Origin: an uncultured Clostridia bacterium
Lineage (GTDB): Bacteria; Bacillota; Clostridia; TANB77; CAG-508
Direction: 5' to 3'
Assembly: GCA_944388935.1 (NCBI GenBank)
Contig: CALXKK010000004.1
Span: 40,282-104,281, forward strand
Length of the DNA stretch: 64,000 nucleotides
The translations under genes and the position numbers were made by a program. Positions 42,460-50,277 of the stretch are shown in pieces. Position 1 is the first letter of the stretch. Every line of letters begins with the position of its first letter. The notes under the pieces were generated by a model that saw nothing but the letters and a program-made list of their open reading frames with translations, was not told the origin of the DNA and did no database searches.

Positions 42460-42900
42460 ATGAATTTTTTAACACAATTTGTAACAAATAAGTTTATTTA
42501 TGTACCATTTTTAACATGGTTTTGTATACAATTATTTAAAGTAATTTGGGATTTAGTAACAACAAAAAAGTTTAATTTTAAAAGAATTTTAGGTGCTGGT
42601 GGAATGCCAAGTTCTCATTCTGCAGTCGTTTGTTCATTAGCAACACTTATTGGTAGAAACACTGGGTTTGATAGTTCAATATTTGCACTTTCAGTAATTT
42701 TTGCTTTTGTTGTAATGTATGATGCTGCAGGAGTAAGAAGAGCAGCAGGAAAACAAGCTCAATTATTAAATAAATTAATAGAGACACCAGGACTTTCTGG
42801 AATACAAGTACAAGAAAAATTAGTAGAAGTATTAGGACATACACCATTTCAAGTCCTTGTAGGGGCAGTAATAGGTATAATAGTTGGATGTATTTTTTAA
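42460..42900 (+). CDS. Divergent PAP2-family membrane protein (DUF212/YuiD)
   Basis: A 146-residue membrane protein with about four spans. The DUF212 signatures are WFCIQLFKVIWDL, GAGGMPSSHSAVVCSLATLIG (phosphatase-like SSHS), YDAAGVRRAAGKQAQLLN and LGHTPFQVLVGA. It is related to PAP2 phosphatases. In many Firmicutes this gene lies in the xse-ispA-dxs neighbourhood; no isoprenoid genes follow here. The substrate is unknown. The ATG lies 12 bases after xseB. Confidence 0.88.
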   Translation: MNFLTQFVTNKFIYVPFLTWFCIQLFKVIWDLVTTKKFNFKRILGAGGMPSSHSAVVCSLATLIGRNTGFDSSIFALSVIFAFVVMYDAAGVRRAAGKQAQLLNKLIETPGLSGIQVQEKLVEVLGHTPFQVLVGAVIGIIVGCIF

Positions 42901-42917
42901 TATAGGAGATAATAAAT

Positions 42918-44564
42918 ATGCAGGATATCGAAATTGCAAGAAATGCAAAGTTAAAAAAAATATATAAAATAGCAGAAAAGCTAGGAATAGAAGAAGATTA
43001 TTTAGAGCAATATGGAAAATACAAAGCAAAAATATCTTTAGATTATTATAATAAAATAAAAAATAATAAAGATGGAAAATTAATATTAGTAACTGCAATA
43101 AACCCTACTCCATTGGGAGAAGGAAAGACAACTGCGTCTATTGGTATAGCTGATGCATTAAATAAGATTAATAAAAAAGCGGTATTGGCATTAAGGGAGC
43201 CATCTTTAGGACCTGTGTTCGGAATTAAAGGTGGAGCAACTGGCGGAGGATATTCTCAAGTAGCACCTATGGAAGATATTAACTTGCATTTTACAGGAGA
43301 CATACATGCAATAACAACAGCTAACAATCTATTAAGTGCAATGATAGATAACCACATTTGGCAAGGAAATGAATTGCAAATAGAAAAAGTTACTTGGAAA
43401 AGATGTTTAGACTTAAACGATAGAGCCTTAAGAAAAGTAGAAGTATCACTTTCTGGAGAGAAAAATATGAAACCTAGAGAAGATGGTTTTGATATTACAG
43501 TTGCTTCAGAAATAATGGCGATTCTTTGCTTATCAAAAGATATGAAAGACCTAAAAAGAAGATTAGGAAATATTATTATAGGATACAATAAAAATAATGA
43601 ACCAGTAACTTGTAAAGATTTAAAAGCAGATGGTAGCTTAGCTGTAATTTTAAAAGATGCTATAAAGCCTAATTTAGTACAAACATTGGAAAACAATCCT
43701 GTATTAATACATGGTGGTCCATTTGCAAATATTGCACATGGTTGCAATAGTATAATAGCAACTAACATGGCTCTAAAAATGGGTGATTATGTAGTGACGG
43801 AAACAGGTTTTGGTGCAGATTTGGGAGCAGAAAAGTTCTTAGATATAAAGTGCAGATTATTAGAAAAATCTCCAGATGCAGTTGTAATAGTAGCAACATT
43901 AAGAGCATTAAAATATCATGGTGGAGCTAGTAAGGAAGAATGTTCACAAGAAAATACAGAGGCATTAGAAATAGGAATACATAATTTATTAAGACATGTT
44001 GAAAACATTAAAAAATATGGTTTAACTCCTATTGTTGCAATAAATAAATTTGCAACAGATACGCCTGAAGAAATAGAAACATTAAAAAATAAGCTAGAAG
44101 GAATCGTAGAATATAGCTTATTAGAAAACTGGGAAAAAGGTGGCGAAGGTGCTGTAGATTTAGCACAAAAACTTATAAAGGTTTGTGAGCAAGAACATGA
44201 ATTTAAATATATGTACGATATTAACGATACTATTGAGAACAAAATAAAAGCAGTAGCTCAAAAGATATATGGAGCAACAGATGTAGAATATTCAGATAAA
44301 GCCAAAGAACAATTAAAACAATTGAATACTCTAAAAGTACCAGTATGTATAGCAAAAACTCAATATTCATTTTCTGATAATCCAAAAGATTTATTATGTG
44401 ATAAACCATTTAATATTCATGTATCAGAATTAAAATTAAAAGCAGGAGCAGAATTTGTTGTTGTATTAACAGGAAAAATAATGACAATGCCAGGACTTCC
44501 AAAAAGACCTGCTGCAGAGAACATAAATATTGATGAAAACGGAGTAATAGAAGGAATATTTTAA
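42918..44564 (+). CDS. fhs: Formate-tetrahydrofolate ligase
   Basis: A 548-residue enzyme joining formate to tetrahydrofolate with ATP. Visible motifs are the P-loop [56 protein letters not shown], and [17 protein letters not shown]. It feeds one-carbon units to purine and fMet synthesis and is the entry to the methyl branch of the acetyl-CoA pathway; no other genes of that pathway are in the window. TAGGAGATAATAAAT precedes the ATG. The length is normal for the family. Confidence 0.97.
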   Translation: MQDIEIARNAKLKKIYKIAEKLGIEEDYLEQYGKYKAKISLDYYNKIKNNKDGKLILVTAINPTPLGEGKTTASIGIADALNKINKKAVLALREPSLGPVFGIKGGATGGGYSQVAPMEDINLHFTGDIHAITTANNLLSAMIDNHIWQGNELQIEKVTWKRCLDLNDRALRKVEVSLSGEKNMKPREDGFDITVASEIMAILCLSKDMKDLKRRLGNIIIGYNKNNEPVTCKDLKADGSLAVILKDAIKPNLVQTLENNPVLIHGGPFANIAHGCNSIIATNMALKMGDYVVTETGFGADLGAEKFLDIKCRLLEKSPDAVVIVATLRALKYHGGASKEECSQENTEALEIGIHNLLRHVENIKKYGLTPIVAINKFATDTPEEIETLKNKLEGIVEYSLLENWEKGGEGAVDLAQKLIKVCEQEHEFKYMYDINDTIENKIKAVAQKIYGATDVEYSDKAKEQLKQLNTLKVPVCIAKTQYSFSDNPKDLLCDKPFNIHVSELKLKAGAEFVVVLTGKIMTMPGLPKRPAAENINIDENGVIEGIF

Positions 44565-44574
44565 TATACTGTAT

Positions 44575-44631
44575 AAAAACACCATTTATGGATAGAATAA
44601 TTTTAAATTATTTTACGAGAGTGGTGTTTTT
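44575..44631 (+). terminator. Terminator-like stem after fhs, ending at the sleB start
   Basis: AAAAACACCA (44575-44584) pairs with TGGTGTTTTT (44622-44631). The loop holds a smaller AATAATTT/AAATTATT stem. The right arm ends one base before the sleB ATG, so in read-through RNA the sleB start region would be closed. Confidence 0.6.
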
Positions 44632-44632
44632 T

Positions 44633-45340
44633 ATGTTTAAAAAGATAAAAAATAAATCATTAAAAATTATAGCAATCTTATCAATTATTATATTATTAGC
44701 AACAGGTTGCTTAATAATAATATCTAATATTCCAGAAGAAAATGAGGTAGAGGCACTTTCTAAATATGGTTCCAGAGGAAGTGAAGTTACTCAAATACAA
44801 ACAAAACTAAAAAGATGGGGCTATTATAAAGGAAATATAGATGGAATTTATGGAAGCCAGACTGTAGAAGCAGTAAAATATTTCCAAAGAAAAAACAATC
44901 TAGTTGTAGATGGAATTGCAGGTAAAAATACATTAGAGGCAATGGGAATATTTAACTCATCATCATCTAGTTCTTCATCAAGTTCTAATTCTTCAGATTT
45001 AAATCTATTGTCAAGACTAATATATGGAGAAGCAAGAGGGGAGGCATATACAGGTCAAGTTGCAGTAGGCGCTGTTGTATTAAATAGAGTAAGAAGTAGT
45101 TCTTTCCCAAATACAATATCTGGTGTTATTTACCAGAGTGGAGCATTTGATGTAGTTAGCGATGGGCAAATTAATCTTACTCCAAATTCAACTGCAAAAA
45201 AAGCGGCACAAGATGCGCTAAATGGCTGGGACCCATCATATGGAGCAATCTATTATTTTAACCCTGCAACTGCAACAAATAAATGGATTTGGTCAAGACC
45301 TATGACAGTAACAATAGGCAATCATAGATTTTGTAAATAG
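44633..45340 (+). CDS. sleB: SleB-type cell wall hydrolase with peptidoglycan-binding domain
   Basis: A 235-residue exported protein. The signal/anchor is LKIIAILSIIILLATGCLIII, with a possible lipobox-like LATGC. A peptidoglycan-binding domain (about 40-100) begins SRGSEVTQIQTKLKRWGYY. A Ser-rich linker follows, then the SleB hydrolase domain: LLSRLIYGEARGEAYTGQVAVGAVVLNRVR and YYFNPATATNKW. SleB is a germination-specific lytic enzyme for spore cortex; related hydrolases also occur in non-sporing cells. ATG 44633 sits at the foot of the hairpin; the alternative ATG 44588 lies within its loop and would add 15 residues ahead of the signal peptide. Confidence 0.88.
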   Translation: MFKKIKNKSLKIIAILSIIILLATGCLIIISNIPEENEVEALSKYGSRGSEVTQIQTKLKRWGYYKGNIDGIYGSQTVEAVKYFQRKNNLVVDGIAGKNTLEAMGIFNSSSSSSSSSSNSSDLNLLSRLIYGEARGEAYTGQVAVGAVVLNRVRSSSFPNTISGVIYQSGAFDVVSDGQINLTPNSTAKKAAQDALNGWDPSYGAIYYFNPATATNKWIWSRPMTVTIGNHRFCK

Positions 45341-45348
45341 CAAAATGA

Positions 45349-45410
45349 CCTCCTAATTTTCTTGACAAACAATAGACATATTGATAAGATATGAAAAGAA
45401 AAATAGGAGG
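45349..45410 (+). promoter_or_regulatory. Inverted repeat flanking the yqeG promoter; right arm is the RBS
   Basis: CCTCCTAATTTTCTT (45349-45363) pairs with AAGAAAAATAGGAGG (45396-45410) with one mismatch. Between them lies the promoter TTGACA (45362-45367), 17-base spacer, TAAGAT (45385-45390). Transcripts from this promoter would begin near the right arm and lack the left one. Read-through RNA from sleB would fold and hide AGGAGG. This is the same design as at 1695-1738. Confidence 0.6.
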
Positions 45411-45418
45411 ATAAATTA

Positions 45419-45928
45419 ATGCTATTATATCCTAATTTTTGTTGCAATAATATTAAAGATGTAACACAGGAAATCTTAAATAAAAATAATATTAAAGGAA
45501 TACTTCTAGATGTGGATAATACATTAATAGATTTAGAACATAATTTATTAGAGGGTGCAGAAGAATGGTGCGATAATTTAAAAAAGCAAAATATTAAATT
45601 TTGCATTTTATCTAATTCAAATAATAAAGAAAAAATTATAAAAGTAGCTAAAACTTTAGATATTCCGTATGTATATTTTGGAACTAAACCATTAAAAAGA
45701 GGTTTTAAAAGAGCGAGCGAAAAATTAAATATAGATTTTGAACATTTAGCAATAATTGGAGATCAAATTTTTACAGACATCATAGGTGGTAATAGATGTA
45801 AAATGTTTACTATATTAGTTAAGCCAATCAGTGATAGGGAGATATTTATTACTGCTATGAAAAGAGGAATAGAGAATAAAATATTAGATAGGTATAAAAA
45901 GAAAAACCAAAAGAAGAAAGAAGGATAG
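45419..45928 (+). CDS. yqeG: YqeG-family HAD IIIA phosphatase
   Basis: A 169-residue HAD-type protein: motif I GILLDVDNTLIDLE, motif II ILSNSN, and the Lys/Asp motifs KPLKRGFKRA and IIGDQIFTDIIGGNR. This set is that of YqeG (PGP-phosphatase-like, related to GEP4, which dephosphorylates phosphatidylglycerophosphate). The start LYPNFCCNNIKDVT is the usual one. A Lys-rich tail ends the protein. AGGAGG at 45405-45410 serves the ATG at 45419, and is the right arm of an inverted repeat. Confidence 0.88.
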   Translation: MLLYPNFCCNNIKDVTQEILNKNNIKGILLDVDNTLIDLEHNLLEGAEEWCDNLKKQNIKFCILSNSNNKEKIIKVAKTLDIPYVYFGTKPLKRGFKRASEKLNIDFEHLAIIGDQIFTDIIGGNRCKMFTILVKPISDREIFITAMKRGIENKILDRYKKKNQKKKEG

Positions 45929-45931
45929 AAA

Positions 45932-46684
45932 ATGTTTTTTAATGATGTTCATATAATGATATATGTGGCATTTGGAATTTTAGGATTAATTGTAGGAAAC
46001 ATATTACCACATATAAATCAAAGATTAATAGAACATAAAAAGGTATTCGATAAATCTTTTTTTAAAGAATATCCGAAAAATTTTCAGCCACATTATGTAC
46101 ATATGCTATTAATAGCAGTAATATATGTTTTACTATTATATAAATTTGGATTGCATGCCGAATTCATACAGAATTTAGATTTGATAAAATATATGATATT
46201 AACGCCGATGTTATTTTCTGTTGCAGTTATAGACTTTAAAGAAAATATTATTCCAAATAGATTATTATTAACAATGGCAGAAGTAGGTTTATTGTTAACA
46301 TTTATTTATGGAATATCAGATATTAATTTAGCAATGGATATGTTACTTGGAATGCTCGTTGGAACAGCAATATTTGGAATATTAACTTTTCTTGGAAGAC
46401 TAATTTCTGGTAAAGACGCTATGGGAATGGGAGACGTAAAGCTAATGGCAGCATTAGGACTTTTCTTTGGTTCTTCTAATATTTTAGCAATATCAATAAT
46501 ATCATTCTTACTAGGAGCAATAATTAGTATAATATTAATAGTATCTAAAAAGAGAAAAATTGATGATTATATACCTTTTGGACCTTTTATAGTAATAGCT
46601 TCGTATATTTCAATTTTTGTACCTTTTAGCGCGATACTATTTGTATTACTAAAAATCTTCACCTTAGGTTTATATAAAGTATAG
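45932..46684 (+). CDS. Prepilin peptidase (A24 family)
   Basis: A 250-residue membrane protein with about seven spans. The two active-site aspartates of type IV prepilin peptidases are seen in VAVIDFKENIIPN and in GKDAMGMGDVKL (GxGD). The N-terminal methylase-like zinc-cysteine region of PilD is missing, although the first 45 residues resemble its start (IVGNILPHINQRL). It would cleave type IV pilin-like signal peptides. No pilin or pilus-assembly gene is in the window. It follows yqeG by three bases, so the genes are co-transcribed. Confidence 0.82.
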   Translation: MFFNDVHIMIYVAFGILGLIVGNILPHINQRLIEHKKVFDKSFFKEYPKNFQPHYVHMLLIAVIYVLLLYKFGLHAEFIQNLDLIKYMILTPMLFSVAVIDFKENIIPNRLLLTMAEVGLLLTFIYGISDINLAMDMLLGMLVGTAIFGILTFLGRLISGKDAMGMGDVKLMAALGLFFGSSNILAISIISFLLGAIISIILIVSKKRKIDDYIPFGPFIVIASYISIFVPFSAILFVLLKIFTLGLYKV

Positions 46685-46710
46685 TAGATTATAATGGGGG
46701 CTTGATACCA

Positions 46711-47778
46711 ATGAACGAAAAAATTAAATGGCTAAGAGAAAAATTAAATAGTTTAGATTTAGATGGAATGATTGTTTCTAATCCAGTTAATATTAAATAT
46801 TTAACAGGTATTGATGCAGAAGGAGTTTTATTAATTACAAGAAAAGAAAATGTTTATATAACAGATGCAAGATATACTGAGCATGTTAATAGCATTCTTA
46901 CTATTGATGATGAGATTGTAGTATACAATTTTAAAGATATTGACCCTATAGACTATGAAAATATGTTTATGTTTTGTAGTAATGTTGGGTTTGAAGAGAA
47001 CTATGTTACATATGCAAAATATAAAGAATATAAACAGACTTACAAAATTAATAATCTTGTTGAAACAGACAATTTAATAGAATCGCAAAGAATGATAAAA
47101 GCTCCAGATGAAATTAACTATATACAGAAAGCTTGTAAAATTACTGATGCTTGTTTTAAACATATTTGTGAATTTATAAAAGAAGGAATGACAGAAAAAG
47201 AAATTGCATTTGAAATAGAGCATTATTTTAAAACACATGGGGCAGAAGGAGTCTCTTTCGATACAATTGTTGCATCAGGTAGTAATTCATCAATGCCACA
47301 TGCGGTACCAACAGATAGAAAAGTAGAAGCAGGTGACCCTATTACAATAGATTTTGGATGTAAATATAAAGGATATTGTTCTGATATGACTAGAACAATA
47401 TTTGTTGGATATGTACCAGAAGGTATTAAGCCAATATATGATTTAGTATTAAAAAATCAAAAATTAACTCTTGATGCAATTCAAGAAAATGCAAATGCTA
47501 GAATATTAACAATGATGGTAGAAAGCGACTTTAAAGTAAATGGATATACGTTAGACCATAGTTTAGGTCATGGCGTAGGACTAGATATTCACGAAGCACC
47601 TTTTATTGGAAGAAAAGATTTCTTACTTAAAGAAAATATGATTGTAACAGATGAACCAGGAATTTATTTGCCTGGAAAGTTTGGAGTAAGAATAGAAGAT
47701 ACAGTTTTAGTAAACAAAGGTGGTTGTACAAGATTAACAGAATCAGATAAGAACTATATTGTTGTAGCTAAAAATTAA
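46711..47778 (+). CDS. Xaa-Pro peptidase (M24B family)
   Basis: A 355-residue metallopeptidase of the pita-bread fold. The N-terminal creatinase-like domain covers about 1-120. The five metal ligands are seen in ITIDFGCKYKGYCSDMTRT (two Asp), LGHGVGLDIHE (His), TDEPGIYLP (Glu) and VRIEDTVLV (Glu). It cleaves N-terminal residues before proline or X-Pro dipeptides. ATG 46711 is chosen, with GGGGG about 10 nt upstream. As in most Firmicutes it lies just before efp, though a long hairpin separates them. Confidence 0.93.
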   Translation: MNEKIKWLREKLNSLDLDGMIVSNPVNIKYLTGIDAEGVLLITRKENVYITDARYTEHVNSILTIDDEIVVYNFKDIDPIDYENMFMFCSNVGFEENYVTYAKYKEYKQTYKINNLVETDNLIESQRMIKAPDEINYIQKACKITDACFKHICEFIKEGMTEKEIAFEIEHYFKTHGAEGVSFDTIVASGSNSSMPHAVPTDRKVEAGDPITIDFGCKYKGYCSDMTRTIFVGYVPEGIKPIYDLVLKNQKLTLDAIQENANARILTMMVESDFKVNGYTLDHSLGHGVGLDIHEAPFIGRKDFLLKENMIVTDEPGIYLPGKFGVRIEDTVLVNKGGCTRLTESDKNYIVVAKN

Positions 47779-47853
47779 TACTACATTACTATAAAATAAT
47801 AAATTATAGTTGTAAAAGTGCAATATACTTGCTTTTTATAGTTATTTGTAGTA
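47779..47853 (+). repeat. Long imperfect stem-loop between the M24 peptidase and efp
   Basis: TACTACA (47779-47785) and ACTATAAAA (47788-47796) pair with TTTTATAGT (47834-47842) and TGTAGTA (47847-47853), giving 16 paired bases with two small internal loops. GCAA/TTGC may form an inner hairpin. There is no T run; it may be a processing or regulatory structure. Confidence 0.5.
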
Positions 47854-47907
47854 AAATAAACGAAGTGTTAAAAAGAGAAATAAAGAAAATATTAGGAGGT
47901 AATAATT

Positions 47908-48474
47908 ATGGCAGGAGTTTATTCAGCAGGAGATTTTAGAAATGGAACAACATTTGAAATGGATGGAAACGTATTTAAGGTAGTAGAATTCCAACACGTT
48001 AAACCAGGAAAAGGATCAGCTTTTGTTAGAACAAAATTAAAGAATGTTATTACAGGAGCAGTTATAGAAAAAACATTTAATCCATCAGAAAAATTCCCAG
48101 AAGCAGAAGTAGAAAAAAGAGATATGCAATATCTATATAAAGATGGAGATTTATACTATTTTATGGATAATGAAACATATGAGCAAATACCTTTAAACGA
48201 AGAACAAATTGGTGATGCATTAAAATATATGAAAGAAAATATGGATATGAAAGTATTATCATATAAAGGTAAAGTATTTGCTGTTGAACCACCAATGTTT
48301 GTGGAATTAGAAGTTACATATACAGAACCAGGATTTAGTGGAAACACAACAACAACTTCTGGAAAACCAGCAAAATTAGAAAATGGTCTAGAAATAAGTG
48401 TTCCATTATTTGTAGAAATTGGCGACAAAATAAGAATAGACACTAGAACTGGCGAATATATGGAAAGAGTCTAA
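47908..48474 (+). CDS. efp: Elongation factor P
   Basis: A 188-residue EF-P. The N-terminal KOW-like domain carries the loop [12 protein letters not shown], with the lysine that relieves polyproline stalls (often modified in other species). Two OB folds follow, the last with [16 protein letters not shown] and [17 protein letters not shown]. It acts at the ribosome between the P and E sites. TTAGGAGGTAATAATT precedes the ATG. No YfhK/EpmA-type modification gene is seen nearby. Confidence 0.97.
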   Translation: MAGVYSAGDFRNGTTFEMDGNVFKVVEFQHVKPGKGSAFVRTKLKNVITGAVIEKTFNPSEKFPEAEVEKRDMQYLYKDGDLYYFMDNETYEQIPLNEEQIGDALKYMKENMDMKVLSYKGKVFAVEPPMFVELEVTYTEPGFSGNTTTTSGKPAKLENGLEISVPLFVEIGDKIRIDTRTGEYMERV

Positions 48475-48491
48475 AAGAAAGAGGATATGTT

Positions 48492-48914
48492 ATGGATATA
48501 AAAATTCAATTACAAAAGTTAATGGCAGACATGAATAAAAACATTAAAGATGAAGAAGATTTAAAATATGTTCAAGAAAGTGTTATAAAGACATTAGCTG
48601 ATATGTTACAAAAAATGGACAATGAATGTAAGAATAATCAAATACAAATTTCAAAACTAGAAGATAAAGTAGAAAGAATGGAAAAAGAACTTTATATTAG
48701 TGATGATGTATACGATATAGAAATTGTTTGTCCATATTGTAATCATAAATTTGAAACTGAATTTGATGAAAATAAAAAAGAAGTAAAATGTCCAGAATGT
48801 CATAATGTTATAGAATTAGACTGGTCTTGCGATTCAGATTGTGATGATGGTTGTGATTCTTGTCATGGATGCAGTGGACATCATAATAACCAAGATTTAG
48901 AAGATGATATGTAA
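48492..48914 (+). CDS. CD1247-type zinc-ribbon protein
   Basis: A 140-residue protein. The helical N-terminal half (IQLQKLMADMNKNIKDEEDLKYVQE, then a coiled coil) matches the clostridial CD1247 N-terminal domain. A zinc ribbon follows (CPYCNHKF, CPECHNVIEL). The end is a Cys/Asp-rich tail (CDSDCDDGC, CHGCSGHH) that could bind further metal. Function unknown; it is regularly found next to efp in Clostridia, as here, 17 bases downstream. A terminator follows its stop. Confidence 0.85.
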   Translation: MDIKIQLQKLMADMNKNIKDEEDLKYVQESVIKTLADMLQKMDNECKNNQIQISKLEDKVERMEKELYISDDVYDIEIVCPYCNHKFETEFDENKKEVKCPECHNVIELDWSCDSDCDDGCDSCHGCSGHHNNQDLEDDM

Positions 48915-48927
48915 TATGTAATTTTAA

Positions 48928-48954
48928 AGAGCGCCAATCATGGCGTTTTTTTAT
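48928..48954 (+). terminator. Terminator after the CD1247-type gene
   Basis: GCGCC (about 48930) pairs with GGCGT across AATCAT, followed by TTTTTTT. Confidence 0.75.
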
Positions 48955-48962
48955 TCTAACAA

Positions 48963-49003
48963 AAAAGCGGGGCACTCCTTCGAAAAAGAGTGACTCGCTT
49001 TTA
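48963..49003 (-). terminator. Terminator hairpin of cassette C
   Basis: AAAAGCG..GCACTC (from 48963) pairs imperfectly with GAGTGACTCGCTTTT (ending 49002). It lies downstream of the minus-strand gene at 49037 and should end its transcript. Confidence 0.65.
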
Positions 49004-49036
49004 TGCTTCCGCATGTAATACGAAAAGTTTGGCTAG

Positions 49037-49444
49037 TTAGCCTCTGCTTGTCGCCAAAGTCCATATAAGATTAAGTAAACTTCCCAAGCTTCTCTCTTGA
49101 CGCCATAAGTATAAGGCGTAAAGCCTCTTGAAATTGTGCTCAGAGCGAGTGAGATAGAGTGGCTCAGAATATTTATCTGAGATGTAAACGACTGCCTTCA
49201 GATGTTCACCACTTGTGAGGTAATGAAGTTGCTCCAAATTAAATTCAATAGTAGATTGATTTTTAAAGCATCCTTCAAGGAGCTTGAACATTTCTTCTGC
49301 TCCAATTTGGATATCAGCAGCGTCTTCTAGTGTCAACACCCCACGATAAAAACTCACCACATAGAAACCTATATCAAATTTGGAATTACGCAGATGAAGA
49401 ATATACTGCGTTTCTGAAAATTGACTCGTTTTAATGTCTTGCAT
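49037..49444 (-). CDS. Higher-G+C orphan protein C
   Basis: A 135-residue protein that I do not recognise; it has no signal peptide or membrane span. It contains QYILHLRNSKFDIGFYVVSF and ends in a Leu/Arg-rich helix (LYLWRQERSLGSLLNLIW). It does not align clearly with proteins A and B but shares their gene plan: minus strand, raised G+C (a counted 60-base stretch is 43%), own promoter, own terminator, and a distal AGGAGG 54 nt before the start. The ATG at 49444 has AAGGAG 4 nt upstream. An earlier in-frame start would read through the distal site and is less likely. Confidence 0.65.
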   Translation of the reverse strand: MQDIKTSQFSETQYILHLRNSKFDIGFYVVSFYRGVLTLEDAADIQIGAEEMFKLLEGCFKNQSTIEFNLEQLHYLTSGEHLKAVVYISDKYSEPLYLTRSEHNFKRLYALYLWRQERSLGSLLNLIWTLATSRG

Positions 49445-49549
49445 GATTCTCCTTAAATTTAGAACGTTTATAGTGTGATTAATGCTACGAGAATAATACC
49501 TCCTTAAAAACGACATTTCCCTTTGGCGATATAATTGCCACACCTATAT

Positions 49550-49578
49550 ATTATAGCAAAATTACATATTATTGTAAA
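49550..49578 (-). promoter_or_regulatory. Promoter of cassette C
   Basis: On the minus strand TTTACA (49578-49573), a 17-base spacer and TATAAT (49555-49550). The 5' UTR contains TGGC/GCCA arms and then AAGGAGG (49505-49499). Confidence 0.6.
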
Positions 49579-49647
49579 ATATTTTATGTTAAAGTTATTT
49601 TTTGTTCTTGTATAGTCAAAATCTTCGATTTTCCCTATACCACGAAA

Positions 49648-49680
49648 AAAGAGCACAAAACGTTTAATTTTGTGCTCTTT
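49648..49680 (-). terminator. Terminator of the tmRNA gene
   Basis: AAAGAGCACAAAA (49648-49660) and TTTTGTGCTCTTT (49668-49680) form a perfect 13-bp stem. On the minus strand a T run follows. It starts two bases from the tmRNA 3' end. Confidence 0.9.
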
Positions 49681-49681
49681 A

Positions 49682-50036
49682 TGGTGGAGATGAGGAGAAT
49701 CGAACTCCTGTCCAATAATCCTTCCATATGAATTTCTCCGAGTGCAGTTTATTATTCAAATTTCCCATATAAATTGATTAATAAACAAAACAATTTATAC
49801 AGTATCTCTTAATTACCCACTATTCCAGAGAACTAATAGCTTCGTTTCCTACTTTAATTTGGCGCCTTATTTATAACAGTAGGCTTTATAATAAGACGAC
49901 GCCGCAACTAGGCAGCGTAAGCTAATTCTTCGTTATTAGCGTTTATATTTAATTTTGCTTTTTTTAAGTGGCCAAAGCAACCATCCACTACTCGCTTTTC
50001 ATACTTCTAGATTAATGTCGAAACCATTACATCCCC
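49682..50036 (-). ncRNA. ssrA: Transfer-messenger RNA (tmRNA)
   Basis: A 355-nt RNA on the minus strand. The 5' end GGGGATG pairs with CATCTCC before A-CCA at the 3' end, giving a tRNA-like domain with the T-loop stretch GTTCGATTC. The tag frame (49958-49908) reads AKLNINANNEELAYAA and then a TAG stop. It frees ribosomes stalled on broken mRNA and marks the product for proteolysis. Its promoter lies upstream in 50037-50090, where minus-strand TATAAT sequences occur. Confidence 0.95.
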
Positions 50037-50145
50037 AAGTACATATTATATTATACTATATTTTTAAATTTATAACAACAATTTCGAAAAAACTATTGCA
50101 TATATTTTTTTGTTATGATACTATAATATAGTATTACTTATTTAT

Positions 50146-50220
50146 AGGGGTATAGTGTTAATGGTAGCACATCGGTCTCCAAAACCGCCTGTGAGGGTTC
50201 GAATCCTTCTACCCCTGCCA
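50146..50220 (+). tRNA. tRNA-Trp (anticodon CCA)
   Basis: A 75-nt tRNA. The acceptor AGGGGTA pairs with TACCCCT. The anticodon stem CGGT/ACCG holds the loop CTCCAAA with anticodon CCA. The T loop GGTTCGAATCC and an encoded CCA are present. TATAAT at 50122-50127 may be its -10 box. Confidence 0.95.
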
Positions 50221-50224
50221 AATT

Positions 50225-50262
50225 AAAGATGGGGGTATATTTCTCCATCTTTTATTTTTTTC
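50225..50262 (+). terminator. Terminator after tRNA-Trp
   Basis: AAAGATGG (50225-50232) pairs with CCATCTTT (50245-50252), followed by TATTTTTTT. The AAGGAGG for the next gene begins at 50263. Confidence 0.8.
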
Positions 50263-50277
50263 AAGGAGGTAATATAA

